The notes under the pieces were generated by a model. That model was not told the DNA's origin and did no database searches. It worked only from the letters and a program-made list of their open reading frames with translations. From Nostoc sp. ATCC 43529 (lineage in GTDB: Bacteria > Cyanobacteriota > Cyanobacteriia > Cyanobacteriales > Nostocaceae), in NCBI GenBank assembly GCA_003326205.1, contig LWTK01000040.1:111157-175156 (forward strand): a stretch of DNA of 64,000 nucleotides. The letters run 5' to 3'. The stretch's first letter is position 1. Each line of letters starts with the position of its first letter. Shown piece by piece: positions 8,889 to 18,249 of this stretch. The translations under genes were made by a program, and so were the position numbers.

Positions 8889-9932
8889 ATGACCAACATA
8901 TTTAGGGAATTTGTGCAGAAAGTAGGTAGCGGGAACCACACAGGGGAAAATTTAACTCGTGCCCAAGCAGCCACCGCTACCAAAATGATGCTGCTGGGTG
9001 AAGCTACACCAGCCCAGATTGGAGCGTTTTTGATTGCTCATCGAATCAAGCGTCCCACAGGGGAAGAGTTAGCAGGAATGTTGGATGCTTATGATGAACT
9101 CGGCCCAAAACTGCAACCAATAGTCTCTGAGCGGCCAGCGATGGTTTTGGGCATCCCTTACGATGGCAGAACGCGCACTGCACCAATTAGTCCGGTGACA
9201 GCTTTATTACTCGCCGCAGCCGGACAACCAGTGGTAATGCACGGTGGCGATCGCCTACCAACTAAGTACGGTTTACCGTTAATAGATATTTGGCAAGGTT
9301 TAGGAGTCGATTGGACTGCCCTACCCCTAGCAAAAACCCAGCAGGTATTTGCAAAAACGGGAATCGGCTTTATTTATCTACCTCAGCATTTTCCCTTAAC
9401 TACAAGTATTTGGGAGTACCGCGACCAACTTGGCAAACGTCCGCCCTTAGCAACAATGGAGTTAATTTGGTGTCCTTATGCCGGAGATGCTCACGTAATT
9501 GCCGGGTTTGTCCATCCACCAACTGAAGGTATGTTTCAGATAGCCTTAGGATTGCGGGGGGTAACAAAATTTACATTTGTGAAGGGATTAGAAGGTAGTT
9601 GTGACTTACCACGCGATCGCACTGCAATCATTGGTCTATCTTCATCGGTAACATCCCAAGAGATAGAACGATTGCACTTTGTACCACGTGATTACGGCTT
9701 TACTACCAAAAACGTACCCCTTGGAACTACTGAAGAACTGGTGGCGGATATTCGAGATGTTTTGGCAGGTAAACCAGGGGAATTAATGCAAACCGCCCTA
9801 TGGAATGGCGGATTTTACCTGTGGCGGAGTGGAATTTGCCCAAATATGCCAGAGGCTTTAGCTAAAGCAGAAGAATTATTAACCAGTGGTGTGGTAGCAG
9901 CTAAACTCCAAGAACTACAAGCCTTGCAGTAA
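8889..9932 (+). CDS. cnaT: CnaT, TrpD-fold protein needed for nir operon expression
   Basis: A 347-residue protein of the anthranilate phosphoribosyltransferase (glycosyltransferase family 3) type. The helical N-terminal part has LTRAQAATATKMMLLGEATP AQIGAFLIA-like sequence, and the body has a phosphate-binding-like PVVMHGGDR. In Anabaena PCC 7120 cnaT lies downstream of ntcB and is required for expression of the nir operon, although its biochemical activity is unclear. The same order here supports orthology. It is unlikely to be the tryptophan enzyme TrpD itself, because the catalytic glycine-rich loop is altered and the context is nitrate assimilation. Confidence 0.85.
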   Translation: MTNIFREFVQKVGSGNHTGENLTRAQAATATKMMLLGEATPAQIGAFLIAHRIKRPTGEELAGMLDAYDELGPKLQPIVSERPAMVLGIPYDGRTRTAPISPVTALLLAAAGQPVVMHGGDRLPTKYGLPLIDIWQGLGVDWTALPLAKTQQVFAKTGIGFIYLPQHFPLTTSIWEYRDQLGKRPPLATMELIWCPYAGDAHVIAGFVHPPTEGMFQIALGLRGVTKFTFVKGLEGSCDLPRDRTAIIGLSSSVTSQEIERLHFVPRDYGFTTKNVPLGTTEELVADIRDVLAGKPGELMQTALWNGGFYLWRSGICPNMPEALAKAEELLTSGVVAAKLQELQALQ

Positions 9933-9959
9933 ATTCAGTGTCAGCTGCGGCCATACCCT

Positions 9960-11390
9960 TTAGGGTGTGAGCGACTTCTCCAAAATAGATTTTTGTTGTA
10001 ACCAATCTTGACCGACTTGAATACTAATATCCGAGCCAAGGTTGCCAGTGCTTTCCACACGCACTTCTCCAAATCCCAAACTGTTGCGGATTGATTCGGC
10101 GCTCTCACCATCTCCTTGTTGGGCGACAATGTGAGTTACCTCTAGAGGTTCACCCCATGCCTTGGCTATAAATATGTTGCGATAACCAGATTTTTCCAAG
10201 GCTGTAATTAATGGTTGGAGATTAGAGCGATCGCCACCTGTACTATCTTGAATTGCTACACGTAAAGAACGTGGGTCAGCCGTCTGCTGTTCTTCTTCAG
10301 ATTCCAGACCAAAGTGTTGAGTCATGAGTTTGGCAATACCATTTTTGCTAGGTAACCAATAGCTAGCCTCAAACTCATTCTTCTCGCTAAATCGACCCGG
10401 TAACATAAGCATTTGCATGTTCGAGCGATTTGTCCGTACTCCAAAACCTAATAGCGCCACTAACTCCTCAACCGTCAAGTTAGTGTCAATGTGTTCTTTA
10501 ACGACATCAAGAACTTTAGGCAATTGAGCTACAGTAGCGGGGTTGAGAGTCTGATCCATCAAAGCACGCATCACCATTTGTTGCCGCTGAATCCGACCAA
10601 TATCTCCGAGTTCATCATGGCGAAAACGTAACAATTGTAGTACCTGATCGCCATTGAGATGCTGCTTACCCGCTTTCAAATTGATGTACAAGTGCTGAGA
10701 ATCATCTTGATACTTCATATCTTTGGGGACGTAGACTGTCACGCCACCTAAAGCATCAATTAGCTTGCCAACTCCCAAAACGTTAATTCGGACATAGCGA
10801 TCGATTCCTACGCCACCCAAGAGATTGCTGACAGTTTTAGCAGTCAAAGCTGGGCCGCCATCGACATTGGCAGAATTAATTTTTTTGACTCCATAACCTT
10901 CTACTTCCGTGCGAGTGTCTCTGGGAATGGAGAGCATAACTATTTTTTTTGTCTCTGGATCGAATTTGACCAAGAGCATCACATCAGAAAGACCATCAAA
11001 GGAGTTGACTTGGGGCAGATATTTCAGATTTTTAGTTTCGTCTGGAGGGTTTTGGATATCTGGCGGTAGTACGCTCATGCCCATAACTAACAGATTAACC
11101 GGGCGAGTTAATTCTGAAAATCGCAGCACGCCTCCGGAGATGCGATCGCCATCAAACACCGCTTCATCCTGGGGACTTAGCTGGGCTTGCTGCAAAGGTG
11201 TACTAGTCAAAGACACCGCCAACAACGCCCCTGCTGTTGCCGACACCATCGCAATCCCACTCATACCCACCCAAAACCACAGCCAACGTCCGGATTTCGA
11301 GTTGTGGGGAATTTTTTTCACGGACTTTGAGGCTTTTCCCGATTGGTTTTCTTCTGCCGAACTTCTTTGAATGGTCACAGACTTCCTCAC
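9960..11390 (-). CDS. LytR-CpsA-Psr (LCP) family cell-envelope glycopolymer ligase
   Basis: 476 residues: cytoplasmic basic N-terminus, one transmembrane helix (about residues 36-62), an LCP domain and a C-terminal LytR_C domain. LCP marks are SIPRDTRT, KINSANVDGGP and the Arg-rich RFRHDELGDIGRIQRQQ that binds the polyprenyl pyrophosphate head. The family transfers glycopolymers from lipid carriers to peptidoglycan or related acceptors. In cyanobacteria the natural substrate is not settled. It is convergent with cnaT (27-bp gap). Confidence 0.87.
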   Translation of the reverse strand: MRKSVTIQRSSAEENQSGKASKSVKKIPHNSKSGRWLWFWVGMSGIAMVSATAGALLAVSLTSTPLQQAQLSPQDEAVFDGDRISGGVLRFSELTRPVNLLVMGMSVLPPDIQNPPDETKNLKYLPQVNSFDGLSDVMLLVKFDPETKKIVMLSIPRDTRTEVEGYGVKKINSANVDGGPALTAKTVSNLLGGVGIDRYVRINVLGVGKLIDALGGVTVYVPKDMKYQDDSQHLYINLKAGKQHLNGDQVLQLLRFRHDELGDIGRIQRQQMVMRALMDQTLNPATVAQLPKVLDVVKEHIDTNLTVEELVALLGFGVRTNRSNMQMLMLPGRFSEKNEFEASYWLPSKNGIAKLMTQHFGLESEEEQQTADPRSLRVAIQDSTGGDRSNLQPLITALEKSGYRNIFIAKAWGEPLEVTHIVAQQGDGESAESIRNSLGFGEVRVESTGNLGSDISIQVGQDWLQQKSILEKSLTP

Positions 11391-11664
11391 ACTTACTCAC
11401 TAATCAAATTCGGTAAATTTGCAGACTACAAATATGCAGACAAATCAACCCATAATACCTAACTCTTAATTATTAGTGCTAACTTTTTTAATGTAGTGTC
11501 AACCACAACACTTATAGCAGCATTTTTCTTTCTTTTGGGTAAATCTGGAGATGTTTTACTGAAGTATGGCAATAATAAACTGGATTTGACTAGATAGTAT
11601 GAAGAAATCAATTGTAATTTTTTCCAATCTCAGTAAAAATACCGTTAATTTTCACCGCAAAAAA
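11391..11664. other. Non-coding spacer
   Basis: AT-rich spacer upstream of the LCP gene and downstream of the small membrane protein gene. I see no gene or clear regulatory element in it. Confidence 0.5.
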
Positions 11665-12159
11665 TTAAGATAAGTACTTGCCGACCACCCGTTCAGCTAA
11701 ATCAGTAAACCCTGGTAAACGCCCAGATTTGCCCTGGATCAGACGAAAAATCAACCAAAGACTCACTAAAAAATAACCTGATGTGAGAAAGCTATTGAGG
11801 ATAAATAGACGTAGTGTAAAAAAATCTGAAGTTGCTGCTCCGGTAGTCAATAATGAATATCCCAACAGCCAAGTAAATGCCAATGTAATAGACAGACGAC
11901 TAATAGCAAGTTGTTCCCGACTACCCTGACGGCGATAGAGAGTCCACAGAGAAGGGAAAAAACCGATAATTGGAATTAAATATAAAAGTAGCTGTGTTTT
12001 GGGGAGTGGGGATTGGGCATCGGGCATTGGGCATTGAGGATTGCTTATTCTTTCTCCCTCATCTTGCCCAGTCCCCAGTCCCCAGTCCCCAGTCCCCAGT
12101 CCCCATTCCCCATTCCCCATTCTCGACTCGCCAGTTTCTTGTGGTTGATAATTTTCCAT
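11665..12159 (-). CDS. Small membrane protein with repeat-derived insertion
   Basis: A 164-residue protein starting at ATG 12159 (MENYQPQETG). The C-terminal two thirds hold about three hydrophobic segments (LLLYLIPIIGFFPSLWTLY, LSITLAFTWLLGYSLLTTG, LFILNSFLTSGYFLVSLWLI). Residues about 14-56 (GNGEWGLGTGDWGLGTG...) are encoded by spacer-type tandem repeats, so this soluble stretch is a recent in-frame expansion. It is a conserved-looking cyanobacterial membrane protein of unknown role, divergent from the AI-2E family gene by about 110 bp. The frame is open further upstream to 12258, but that part overlaps the likely promoter region. Confidence 0.6.
   Translation of the reverse strand: MENYQPQETGESRMGNGEWGLGTGDWGLGTGQDEGERISNPQCPMPDAQSPLPKTQLLLYLIPIIGFFPSLWTLYRRQGSREQLAISRLSITLAFTWLLGYSLLTTGAATSDFFTLRLFILNSFLTSGYFLVSLWLIFRLIQGKSGRLPGFTDLAERVVGKYLS
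12000..12124. repeat. Tandem GGGCATT / CCCCAGT repeats inside a coding region
   Basis: GGGCATT-like units, then CCCCAGT units repeated about five times, then CCCCATT units. They are read in frame by the minus-strand membrane protein gene. Confidence 0.75.
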
Positions 12160-12268
12160 TGGGCTTAGTCTAACTCCTAAACTAGAAGGATGAATAAGAC
12201 TCGTATAGTTAGAGATAATAAACTGTAAAGAAAGATTTAATCTTGTTCTATTCCGCAATCAGCTGAAA

Positions 12269-13444
12269 ATGCAGACACGTAAGCTACTCGACTGGTGGCA
12301 GACATTTACACCAATAGCGCGAATCACTGCGATCGCGTTATTCGTTCCGCTGCTAGTTCTCAATGGTTGGGCAATTTCGGTATTTTTTAATTATTTCCAT
12401 TCTCTCATAGTCATTTTAGTCGGAGCCTCGGTGCTAGCATTTCTGCTCAACTACCCCGTAAGCTGGATGGAGCATCATGGTGCAAGGCGAGAGCAAGTTG
12501 CTATTCTAGTATTTCTCTTAGCTTTATCGATTTTATTAGCGTTGGGTGTGACACTTTTTCCTCTAGCCCTCACCCAAGCTCAGCAACTAGTGGCTCGTTT
12601 GCCGGAGTTAATTGACTCTGGACGCTCTCAGCTAATGATTTTAAACGAAAAAGCTGAGACTTTCGGTTTACCCATCAACCTCGATGCTCTGGTAGTGCAA
12701 ATTAACGATCGCGTCAAAGGACAACTACAAGCGATCGCTGGACAAGTTTTAAATCTGGCTGTAGTGACATTCACCAGTCTGCTAGATTTTCTCTTGACGA
12801 TGGTTTTGACTTTCTATCTTTTACAGCATGGAGGTGAACTTTGGCAAAGTCTAGTGGAATGGCTACCTGCTAGATTTCGAGAACCGTTTTCCAAAACCGT
12901 GCGCTTGAGCTTTCAGAATTTCTTCATCACCCAGCTAATTTTATCTACTTGTATGGCTTCAGCCATGATTCCGAGTTTTTTGTGGCTGAAGGTACCATTT
13001 GGGCTGCTGTTTGGCCTAACTATTGGCATCATGGCTCTCGTGCCCTTTGGTGGTTCTGTGGGCATCGCTTTGACTACACTATTAGTGGCGTTGCAAGATT
13101 TTTCAATGGGTGTGAAAGTTTTGATAGCGGCCGTAATCGTACAACAAATTCTCGAAAACTTAATTGCTCCGCGAATTCTGGGTAGCTTTACTGGTTTAAA
13201 CCCAGTTTGGGTATTAATTTCAGTTTTAACAGGCGCAAGAATTGGCGGACTGTTGGGTGTAATTGTGGCAGTACCCACAGCTGTTGTGATTAAGACCATT
13301 TTAAATGCAGTGCGTCTTGGAGGTTTCACTAGTGGAACTGAGGAAGAAACCACAGGAGAAATTACTGCGTCGATTGCACCAAAGGAACCCCCGGAAACTG
13401 ATGCCAAAAACGCTCTCAGCATTTCGGAAGCGACATTACCCTAG
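12269..13444 (+). CDS. AI-2E family (PerM/UPF0118) transporter
   Basis: 391-residue integral membrane protein with about eight hydrophobic segments and the family's central soluble region (LPELIDSGRSQLMILNEKAE). The C-terminal half has the conserved PFGLLFGLTIGIMALVPFGG and LIAPRILGSFTGLNPVWVLI motifs. Members have been linked to export of autoinducer-2, Na+/H+ antiport or other small molecules, so the substrate cannot be given. It ends 54 bp before the convergent serpin gene, with a shared hairpin between. Confidence 0.88.
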   Translation: MQTRKLLDWWQTFTPIARITAIALFVPLLVLNGWAISVFFNYFHSLIVILVGASVLAFLLNYPVSWMEHHGARREQVAILVFLLALSILLALGVTLFPLALTQAQQLVARLPELIDSGRSQLMILNEKAETFGLPINLDALVVQINDRVKGQLQAIAGQVLNLAVVTFTSLLDFLLTMVLTFYLLQHGGELWQSLVEWLPARFREPFSKTVRLSFQNFFITQLILSTCMASAMIPSFLWLKVPFGLLFGLTIGIMALVPFGGSVGIALTTLLVALQDFSMGVKVLIAAVIVQQILENLIAPRILGSFTGLNPVWVLISVLTGARIGGLLGVIVAVPTAVVIKTILNAVRLGGFTSGTEEETTGEITASIAPKEPPETDAKNALSISEATLP

Positions 13445-13446
13445 TA

Positions 13447-13498
13447 AGAGGACAAGGGGACAAGGGGACAAGGTGACAAGTTGTCCCCTTGTCCTTTT
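13447..13498. terminator. Bidirectional terminator built from GGACAAG repeats
   Basis: GGACAAGGGGACAA pairs with TTGTCCCCTTGTCC, followed by TTTT. It separates the convergent AI-2E family and serpin genes. Confidence 0.75.
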
Positions 13499-14829
13499 CA
13501 CTGTGGTTCAACAATTGAACCCATAAACAAAATGCTTCCCGTTTGATTATCCCTAATGGCACAAAAGAATGGGCGATCGACAATCATACGGAATGGTTCT
13601 GGCTCTTGTCTTAAAGAGGTTGCTACTATTCCTACAGAAGTAGCCGCAGCCGCTTCGGTGCCTTCTTCATTCACTTCCAAAAAAGTTTTATGCTTAACTT
13701 GGCTAATGGCAAAATTTTTACCCATGCTGGAAAAATTAGCTTTGTTGCTGAAAGCCTCTTCCATACCCAAAGCTTTCAAAGTATTATTAAGTGTCACATC
13801 GTATTCGGTTTTGAAGCGGGGTAAACGAATAAACCCTTTTTGTTTGTTGAACTGAGTCATCCATTTTTCCCAGTTCTCAACATTCAAGTTTTGAGAGAAG
13901 GCTTTGAGGTTAGAGTTGGGTTTGGGTAAGAAGATATAAAAACTAACTTTACCATCTTTGCCGTAGGGTAAACTCACTGCTTGAAATTGTTCGTTTTCAT
14001 AATATCTGTAATCACCCTCTTGTGACATCATGGGGTGTTGTTTTTGTTTGGTAGATGTGATGTAAAACGAATGTTCAGCAGTTTGATTTTTGTCAAATTC
14101 GTTAGTCCAATTACCTTTAAAGTATATGGCGTTAATCAAAAACAACACTTGATCGGGTTCTATTGTCTCGACTATTTTATTGATTTTGCCAGCAGTGTTA
14201 TCTTTTACCCAATTGTTGATGGTATTAATGGCTGTAGGATCTTGGAAGTTTAAATTGCTGACTTTGGCTTGATAAAAATCTTCTGTTCTTTGAAGGAAGT
14301 CTGGCTGAAATTTTACTTCTTGATTTGCCCAAAGAGAATTAGCAATTTTAAGTTGCACTTTCGCATCGGCATTGTCTAAAAGCTGCTTTAATACTGCTGT
14401 GTATGCAGAGTTAATTTCTGACAGATTCATTCCCTGTAATCCCAGGGTTTTTGCCATTGCTTGTTGAGTCGAGCCGCTAGCGCCATTGTATGTCATGGCT
14501 AGGGCGATCGCTACACTCGAAGGTGAGAGAAAAATGTTTTTTTCTCCACCATCACTTTTGTTAACTTCTGAAAAAAGCTGGAAGCCAAACTTATTATTAG
14601 ATTGAACAATTTTAGTATCAGTTTTGACTGTTTTTTTTTCCAATGGAGTTTCTGGCTGGGGTAAACTAGATTGAGCAAGGGCACTTTTATTACTATCGAC
14701 CTGAGAACACCCTAATACACTAAAAAGAACAACACTTGCAGCAGCTAAAACATAACGTCTGCCAAGACTAACCCCGTAACGTCTTTGCAGGAAATTTTCT
14801 TTCACACCAGTAAATTTTTGCCGATTCAT
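13498..14829 (-). CDS. Serpin-family protease inhibitor, probable lipoprotein
   Basis: 443 residues with a basic N-terminus, hydrophobic segment and lipobox-like LFSVLGC, then a full serpin domain. Serpin marks: NIFLSPSSVAIALAMTYNGA, FKGNWTNEFD, the inhibitory-type hinge EEGTEAAAATSVGIVATS of the reactive centre loop, and the C-terminal signature RPFFCAIRDNQTGSILFMG. The small residues in the hinge indicate a true inhibitor that traps proteases by loop insertion. By counting from the hinge, P1-P1' would be Thr-Ser, but the loop seems a few residues longer than in alpha-1-antitrypsin, so the cleavage site is uncertain. It lies 376 bp downstream of a secreted subtilase on the same strand, a possible target. 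Confidence 0.92.
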   Translation of the reverse strand: MNRQKFTGVKENFLQRRYGVSLGRRYVLAAASVVLFSVLGCSQVDSNKSALAQSSLPQPETPLEKKTVKTDTKIVQSNNKFGFQLFSEVNKSDGGEKNIFLSPSSVAIALAMTYNGASGSTQQAMAKTLGLQGMNLSEINSAYTAVLKQLLDNADAKVQLKIANSLWANQEVKFQPDFLQRTEDFYQAKVSNLNFQDPTAINTINNWVKDNTAGKINKIVETIEPDQVLFLINAIYFKGNWTNEFDKNQTAEHSFYITSTKQKQHPMMSQEGDYRYYENEQFQAVSLPYGKDGKVSFYIFLPKPNSNLKAFSQNLNVENWEKWMTQFNKQKGFIRLPRFKTEYDVTLNNTLKALGMEEAFSNKANFSSMGKNFAISQVKHKTFLEVNEEGTEAAAATSVGIVATSLRQEPEPFRMIVDRPFFCAIRDNQTGSILFMGSIVEPQ

Positions 14830-15205
14830 TCTGCTACCTCACTTGCCAAAGATTGTTAATCTGTGTCTCAGGGTTGACGCAAAACCGTGTCAATGATTAA
14901 CTATTGCACTTGCTGTAATAGAAGAATGGCACTGTTACAGTTTTTGTAACAGCAAATAATTAGCTCAGAGAAATTCAACACAAATTTTAGGGTTGGAAAT
15001 TCTGAATTGCTGCTTGAGGCAGCTGTGCAAAGGAACGATCAAAAACTTCGATTTTTGAATATCGCCCATATATCTATAAACGTATTATAGACTACGCAAT
15101 TATAAAATTAAGTAATCCCTCAGAATTATTTACACAAGGGCAATTGACAATAGCTTTTGACTATTCCCCATTGCCTAAGTTTTATGTGAGTTGTAGGTTG
15201 CTACT
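14830..15205. other. Spacer between serpin and subtilase genes, with a small hairpin
   Basis: 376 bp without a gene. At 14932-14952 CTGTTACA and TGTAACAG form an 8-bp inverted repeat about 100 bp upstream of the serpin start. It could be an operator, but nothing else supports that. Confidence 0.4.
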
Positions 15206-16801
15206 TTAATTAGTGGGCACACTCCACCAAGCTAAAGCATAAGGTTGAGTTGCTTCATTCAGCTTTTGACGAAACTGGACGCGGATTTTGTAATTTCCAG
15301 TAGCAGCAACGGGGCAAAAAATATGTTCTACACTATCGATTTGACTGATGGAAGAACAAACAACACCACCATCTAAGTTTTGAGCATCAACTTTTACTAG
15401 GTAAAGGTCGAGATTATTCAAGCCGCGATCGCGAAAATTTTCACCCACGTCATACTGCTGATTCTTATTTCTATCATTAAGTTCTACTAATCGATCCCAA
15501 CTCAGAGTAATCGCTACAAAACTACCCTGTTTTAAAGGTTTAGCTAAGGGATAATCAACAGAACTGTCAACATCGATTGTGCGATAATCCCAACCAATAG
15601 AGGGTACTGCGGCTGATGGCTGCCATTGACCAGCATTAAATTGTTGATAAGCGCGAAAAACATTCAAATGACCTGCTCCCATTTGGGCATCCAAAGGAAT
15701 TTTTGGATCTTTGTAAGCATCAGAAGCTAGCCAGTTTTGATTTTGTTTATCAATTAGCGTCCGAGTCATACCCAAACGCAAACCATCGCCGCTATCTTGG
15801 ATTTTGTCTGCTGAATTGAGCAATACAGCTTTCATTACTTGATGACGCCGAGAATCTGTACTCCAATGAGGTTGTTTTGTTCGCAACTGTCGATCGCCAA
15901 GTTCTTGCAATAAAGCAACACTAGCAGTAACTTGAGGTGCTGCAAAACTTGTCCCCGTAACCTTGTTCAATTTGCCATCTGGATTAAGTAAATTAATGTT
16001 ATTACCAGGAGCAACTAAACTGATAGCGCGACGCCCACCGATATTAAACTCCTTCCCAGCTAGCCGCCCAGTTGCTCCTTGATTTACACCAGCCAGATTA
16101 GCAACATCTACTTTATTAAAAACTCCCCCCCTCCGGGATGAAAAAGCGACGTTCATTCCGTTAAAATTATCTGTAGGAATGGGAATGCCCCCTTTTCCCT
16201 GGTTGCCGGCGATCGCATACAAAACATCATGAACGCGACTAGACCAGTCAACACATAAAGTTAACAAAGCATTGCCGTCTAAAGTCGCCTGCGGTCGAGG
16301 ATCGCGACTCAGAGGTTCGCCAAAACTAAAGTTAATCGCACGGACATCGCCACTATTTTGCAGCGCTACATGCTGTGCCGATAAGCACTCTTCTGGCTGA
16401 CCCATATTTTTAGTTGAACCGACAGCAGACGAGTAAAGTCGCGCTCCCGGAGCAACTCCTGGTATACCCTTGTCTCGACTGACCATCACACCAGCAACAT
16501 TGTAAGCATGAGGGTCAACACCGCTATTAGACTTAGCTGGCCCATTGCGTAAGAACACCCCAGCTAAAGAGATGGCGCGGTTTTTGGATACCGCCTTATC
16601 CCAACCAAACATTCCCGGCCGACCGATTTCTACTTGGCCAATAGCAATCTTGCGACCGATTAAATTATAAGGAGTTTGGTGTAGCTTGAGAGCGTCAATG
16701 CCGTTAGTTCCCAAGGGGGACTCTAAAACCGAAGCAATTACTGGCGCACTCAGACACGAAGCACTCAATCCCCAAATTATCCAACTTAGTTTTTTAGTCA
16801 T
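15206..16801 (-). CDS. Secreted S8 family (subtilisin-like) serine peptidase with altered catalytic Asp region
   Basis: 531 residues with an N-terminal signal peptide (LSWIIWGLSASCLSAPVIA). The subtilase Ser motif is clear (GTSFAAPQV, about residue 284) and a His motif HAYNVAGVMVS (about residue 98) fits the usual HGTxVAG with changes. Where the catalytic Asp of D-[ST]-G is expected, the sequence reads GQVEIGRPG, i.e. Glu instead of Asp. The C-terminal part after residue about 390 is a beta-rich domain. It may be a divergent active protease or a weakly active one. The start at 16801 follows a heptamer repeat tract. The downstream serpin is on the same strand. Confidence 0.82.
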   Translation of the reverse strand: MTKKLSWIIWGLSASCLSAPVIASVLESPLGTNGIDALKLHQTPYNLIGRKIAIGQVEIGRPGMFGWDKAVSKNRAISLAGVFLRNGPAKSNSGVDPHAYNVAGVMVSRDKGIPGVAPGARLYSSAVGSTKNMGQPEECLSAQHVALQNSGDVRAINFSFGEPLSRDPRPQATLDGNALLTLCVDWSSRVHDVLYAIAGNQGKGGIPIPTDNFNGMNVAFSSRRGGVFNKVDVANLAGVNQGATGRLAGKEFNIGGRRAISLVAPGNNINLLNPDGKLNKVTGTSFAAPQVTASVALLQELGDRQLRTKQPHWSTDSRRHQVMKAVLLNSADKIQDSGDGLRLGMTRTLIDKQNQNWLASDAYKDPKIPLDAQMGAGHLNVFRAYQQFNAGQWQPSAAVPSIGWDYRTIDVDSSVDYPLAKPLKQGSFVAITLSWDRLVELNDRNKNQQYDVGENFRDRGLNNLDLYLVKVDAQNLDGGVVCSSISQIDSVEHIFCPVAATGNYKIRVQFRQKLNEATQPYALAWWSVPTN

Positions 16802-16835
16802 TAGTCATTAGTCATTAGTCATTAGTTATTGGGCA
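16795..16835. repeat. STRR (ATTAGTC) tract
   Basis: Five to six consecutive ATTAGTC heptamers immediately upstream of the subtilase start codon. Confidence 0.8.
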
Positions 16836-17013
16836 TAGGGCAAGCCAGGAGTGTGAGAGGTGTGAGAGGATGGGGAAGGAATCTTTTTGCCCTCTGTCCC
16901 CACACTTCCCTATCTGCACACTCCCCAAAAAAGCTGGGATCAAAAGTTATAATATCCGGCTCAATATTTTGTTACAATGATTACAGACGAGGACGCTTAA
17001 AAACCCACTAGCC

Positions 17014-17721
17014 ATGACCCAAAACCCATCTCAAAAGCCCATTGTAATTGCTCCATCTATCTTATCAGCCGATTTCAGTCGTCTGGGTGACGAAGTTCGC
17101 GCCGTAGACGAGGCTGGAGCGGACTGGATTCATGTTGATGTAATGGACGGTCGTTTTGTACCTAATATTACGATAGGCCCTCTGGTTGTGGAGGCGATTC
17201 GTCCAGTTACAACCAAGCCACTGGATGTTCACTTGATGATTGTGGAACCAGAAAAGTATGTAGAAGGATTTGCTAAGGCGGGTGCTGATATTATCTCTGT
17301 ACATGCAGAACATAATGCTTCCCCACACTTGCACCGCACTTTGGGGCAAATTAAAGAGCTTGGAAAAAAAGCTGGTGTTGTACTTAATCCTGGCACTCCT
17401 TTGGAGTTAATTGAATACGTTCTGGATCTATGCGATTTAGTACTGATCATGAGCGTAAACCCTGGCTTTGGTGGTCAAAGCTTTATCCCTGGCGTGTTAC
17501 CCAAAATCCGCAAGCTGCGCCAATTGTGTGACGAACGTGGTCTAGATCCTTGGATTGAAGTGGATGGGGGTCTGAAGGCAAATAATACCTGGCAAGTTTT
17601 GGAAGCGGGAGCCAATGCGATCGTTGCTGGTTCAGCTGTCTTTAACACTAATGATTATGCACAGGCTATTACAGCAATTCGCAACAGTAAGCGTCCTACT
17701 CCAGAATTAGCCAAAGTTTAA
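17014..17721 (+). CDS. rpe: Ribulose-phosphate 3-epimerase
   Basis: 235 residues. It interconverts ribulose 5-phosphate and xylulose 5-phosphate in the Calvin cycle and the oxidative pentose phosphate pathway. TIM-barrel marks: APSILSADFSRLGDEV (first strand), HVDVMDGRFVPNITIGP (metal and Asp ligand), HLMIVEP, MSVNPGFGGQ and VDGGLK (phosphate binding). Full length for the family. It ends at a hairpin terminator. Confidence 0.96.
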   Translation: MTQNPSQKPIVIAPSILSADFSRLGDEVRAVDEAGADWIHVDVMDGRFVPNITIGPLVVEAIRPVTTKPLDVHLMIVEPEKYVEGFAKAGADIISVHAEHNASPHLHRTLGQIKELGKKAGVVLNPGTPLELIEYVLDLCDLVLIMSVNPGFGGQSFIPGVLPKIRKLRQLCDERGLDPWIEVDGGLKANNTWQVLEAGANAIVAGSAVFNTNDYAQAITAIRNSKRPTPELAKV

Positions 17722-17754
17722 TTCATTTTTGCATTGACTATATCTTACAAAAAG

Positions 17755-17788
17755 TAGGTTCGGCAGATTAATTGCCCAACCTATTTTT
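17755..17788 (+). terminator. Terminator of rpe
   Basis: TAGGTTCGGCA pairs with TGCCCAACCTA (one mismatch), followed by TTTTTATTTT, 34 bp after the rpe stop codon. Confidence 0.8.
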
Positions 17789-17856
17789 ATTTTCAATAAA
17801 AAACTGGAAGCTATTCAAGTTTTGAACTTCCAGCTATTGCAATATAAATTGAAAGT

Positions 17857-17985
17857 TTATAAACCATAGATAATCCAGGTTGGGAGGACTAGGATTACAA
17901 TAGTCGAAAAAGAAACGTATGAGCCACTAGTTCTACCAGCTACGACAACAATTTCACCGTAACTTTTCTATTTCCGTTCTTGGTG
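17857..17985 (-). pseudogene. Candidate decayed small peptide gene (hydrophobic C-terminus)
   Basis: The minus strand has a stop-bounded stretch reading ...GEIVVVAGRTSGSYV then STIVILVLPTWIIYGL and a stop. A leader-like LSINTKNGNRKVT precedes it in the adjacent frame, so a frameshift would join the two. No start codon is in frame. It resembles a small leader-core peptide gene, but no family is recognised. Confidence 0.3.
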
Positions 17986-18116
17986 TTGATGCTAAGCGTT
18001 TGCTTTATTAACTAAAGCAACACCAACCCAATATAGAAAGCTTTATTAGCTATGACTCCCACCGTCTGCAACTCGGTGAAAGCTTTATAAGATTTAGTTT
18101 GGGGGAAGCCGCCTCT

Positions 18117-18249
18117 TTAAATTCTCTTTGCTTGAGCTTTCTCGGAAAAAGAACCACCAGTAGTAACAGTTGAATTGTTGGTCTTGGTGTAAGAATTATC
18201 TAATACATGAAATCCTGACTATTTTGATAATCAGTTTGATGTATTTCAT
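18117..18249 (-). pseudogene. Candidate frameshifted small peptide gene (DNSYTKTNNST type)
   Basis: From ATG 18249 the minus strand reads MKYIKL. After one shift it reads DYQNSQDFMY, and after a second shift LDNSYTKTNNSTVTTGG then SFSEKAQAKRI and a stop. Joined, this gives a plausible Ser/Thr/Asn-rich small protein of about 44 residues. Two shifts are needed, so it is either a pseudogene or chance. I favour decay because the composition is consistent over all three pieces. Confidence 0.35.

Noticed and set aside
12913..13422. Minus-strand open frame inside the AI-2E transporter gene
   Set aside because: A shadow of a conserved membrane protein gene, without ribosome site or motif.
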